This document shows positions 5,801-6,502 of a stretch of 6,502 bases of DNA, piece by piece. The position numbers and the translations under genes are program-made. The stretch covers positions 1-6,502 of the forward strand of contig JAAYFB010000418.1 of the NCBI GenBank assembly GCA_012728465.1. Direction: 5' to 3'. Numbering within the stretch: position 1 is the stretch's first letter; each line of letters opens with the position of its first letter. The notes under the pieces are model-generated. The model searched no databases. It was not told where the DNA came from and was given only the letters and a program-made list of their open reading frames with translations. Source of the stretch: Proteiniphilum sp. (lineage in GTDB: Bacteria; Bacteroidota; Bacteroidia; Bacteroidales; Dysgonomonadaceae).

Positions 5801-6502
5801 ATGTTTAAAGCAAACACGCTCTCTTCTTCAACCACCAATGGCTTGCAAAAAGAGTATGCTTCAACACAACAAGAATCTATGATTTTTAAAGACTTCAATC
5901 CTCTAGAGGATGCCACTTTTAGGATTATCGACAACGATGGGAAGGTTATCAATAAAAAATATATGCCCCAATTGGATAATGACACCATTGTCAAAGCATA
6001 CAAATCTATGCTATTTGCTAGAACAGCCGACCAGATGGCAGTTTCATATCAAAGACAGGGAAGAATGTTTACCTATCCACCCATTATAGGTCATGAGGCC
6101 ATACAAATTGCAGCAGCTAATGTTATAAGAAAAGAAGACTGGCTAGTGCCTGCATTCAGAGAGGTAGCTCTTATGATGGAAAAAGGAGTGAAGCTAGAAG
6201 AAATATTCCTATACTACATGGGAAATGAAGAGGGAAGTAATTTCAAAAATACAGACAGAGTACTTCCTATTTGTGTACCCATAGGCTCCCAAATTCTACA
6301 TGCCACAGGTATTGCATATTCGGTGAAGCATCAAAAGAAAGACGAAGTAGTTTATACATATATTGGTGATGGAGGAACATCCGAAGGAGATTTCAGTGAG
6401 GGATTAAACTTTGCTGCAGTGTGGAAAGCTCCAATAATATTTACAATACAAAACAACCAGTATGCTATTTCAGTTCCTGTAGATAAGCAAACAAAATCTA
6501 TA
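5801..6502 (+). CDS. pdhA: Pyruvate dehydrogenase E1 component, alpha subunit (partial, 3' end outside window)
   Basis: The E1 alpha subunit carries thiamine diphosphate chemistry in the complex that converts pyruvate to acetyl-CoA. The 234 visible codons stay open to the window edge. They resemble the Gram-positive-type PdhA: FRIIDNDGKVINKKYMPQL (40-58), QRQGRMFTYPPIIGHEAIQI (84-103), VPIGSQILHATGIAYSVK (159-176), and the thiamine diphosphate motif from GDGGTSEGDF (189-198) to QNNQYAIS (217-224). A branched-chain 2-oxoacid dehydrogenase E1 alpha is the main alternative, and a fused alpha-beta E1 cannot be excluded because the C-terminus is missing. ATG 5801 gives a Ser/Thr-rich 26-residue extension before Met27 (ATG 5879). 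The longer start is preferred because Bacillus PdhA has a similar N-terminal extension, but neither ATG has a Shine-Dalgarno site. The gene is divergent from maeB, whose product is pyruvate. Confidence 0.88.
   Translation, partial: MFKANTLSSSTTNGLQKEYASTQQESMIFKDFNPLEDATFRIIDNDGKVINKKYMPQLDNDTIVKAYKSMLFARTADQMAVSYQRQGRMFTYPPIIGHEAIQIAAANVIRKEDWLVPAFREVALMMEKGVKLEEIFLYYMGNEEGSNFKNTDRVLPICVPIGSQILHATGIAYSVKHQKKDEVVYTYIGDGGTSEGDFSEGLNFAAVWKAPIIFTIQNNQYAISVPVDKQTKSI

Noticed and set aside
5788..6003. Minus-strand ORF of 71 codons at the start of the E1 alpha gene
   Set aside because: It is antisense to a confidently recognised plus-strand coding region and has no supporting features.

Overview
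The window looks like AT-rich chromosomal DNA from a member of the Bacteroidota, probably Bacteroidales. Three things point there: a DUF3822 protein (a family I know only from that phylum) directly upstream of rsmD, promoter boxes of the phylum's TAnnTTTG type, and starts that mostly lack Shine-Dalgarno sequences. Species cannot be told from this stretch. I see no mobile element, CRISPR array, tRNA or rRNA.

Layout. (1) 3-1339, plus strand: a DUF3822 gene and rsmD (16S rRNA guanine-N2 methyltransferase), overlapping by 10 bases. (2) 1340-1581: a regulatory gap with a good Bacteroidota promoter (1427-1458) and a roughly 115-nt leader. The leader holds a 12-codon ORF (MDDDPSLYEKKM) and two mutually exclusive RNA helices, one of which buries the ribosome-binding site of the next gene. 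(3) 1582-2925, plus strand: mgtE, a Mg2+ channel/transporter, ended by a strong terminator. (4) 3104-5386, minus strand: maeB, an NADP-dependent malic enzyme with a C-terminal phosphotransacetylase-like domain, ended by its own terminator, so mgtE and maeB converge. (5) 5387-5800: a 414-base, very AT-rich divergent region with a candidate maeB promoter and two inverted repeats. (6) 5801-6502, plus strand: the first 234 codons of a pyruvate dehydrogenase E1 alpha subunit, cut by the window edge.

How the parts fit. maeB makes pyruvate (plus NADPH and CO2) from malate, and the divergent gene encodes the subunit that starts conversion of pyruvate to acetyl-CoA. Acetyl-CoA is the known allosteric inhibitor acting through the PTA-like domain of MaeB-type enzymes. 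The shared upstream region may therefore coordinate a malate-pyruvate-acetyl-CoA node.

The most interesting element is the mgtE leader. Its short peptide begins Met-Asp-Asp-Asp-Pro, the kind of acidic/proline N-terminus known to destabilise ribosomes at low Mg2+ (as in enterobacterial MgtL). Its stop codon sits where a terminating ribosome would mask the 5' arm of the anti-sequestering helix. This suggests a translation-coupled Mg2+ sensor controlling mgtE. It is an inference from sequence and pairing logic alone, with no conservation or expression data.
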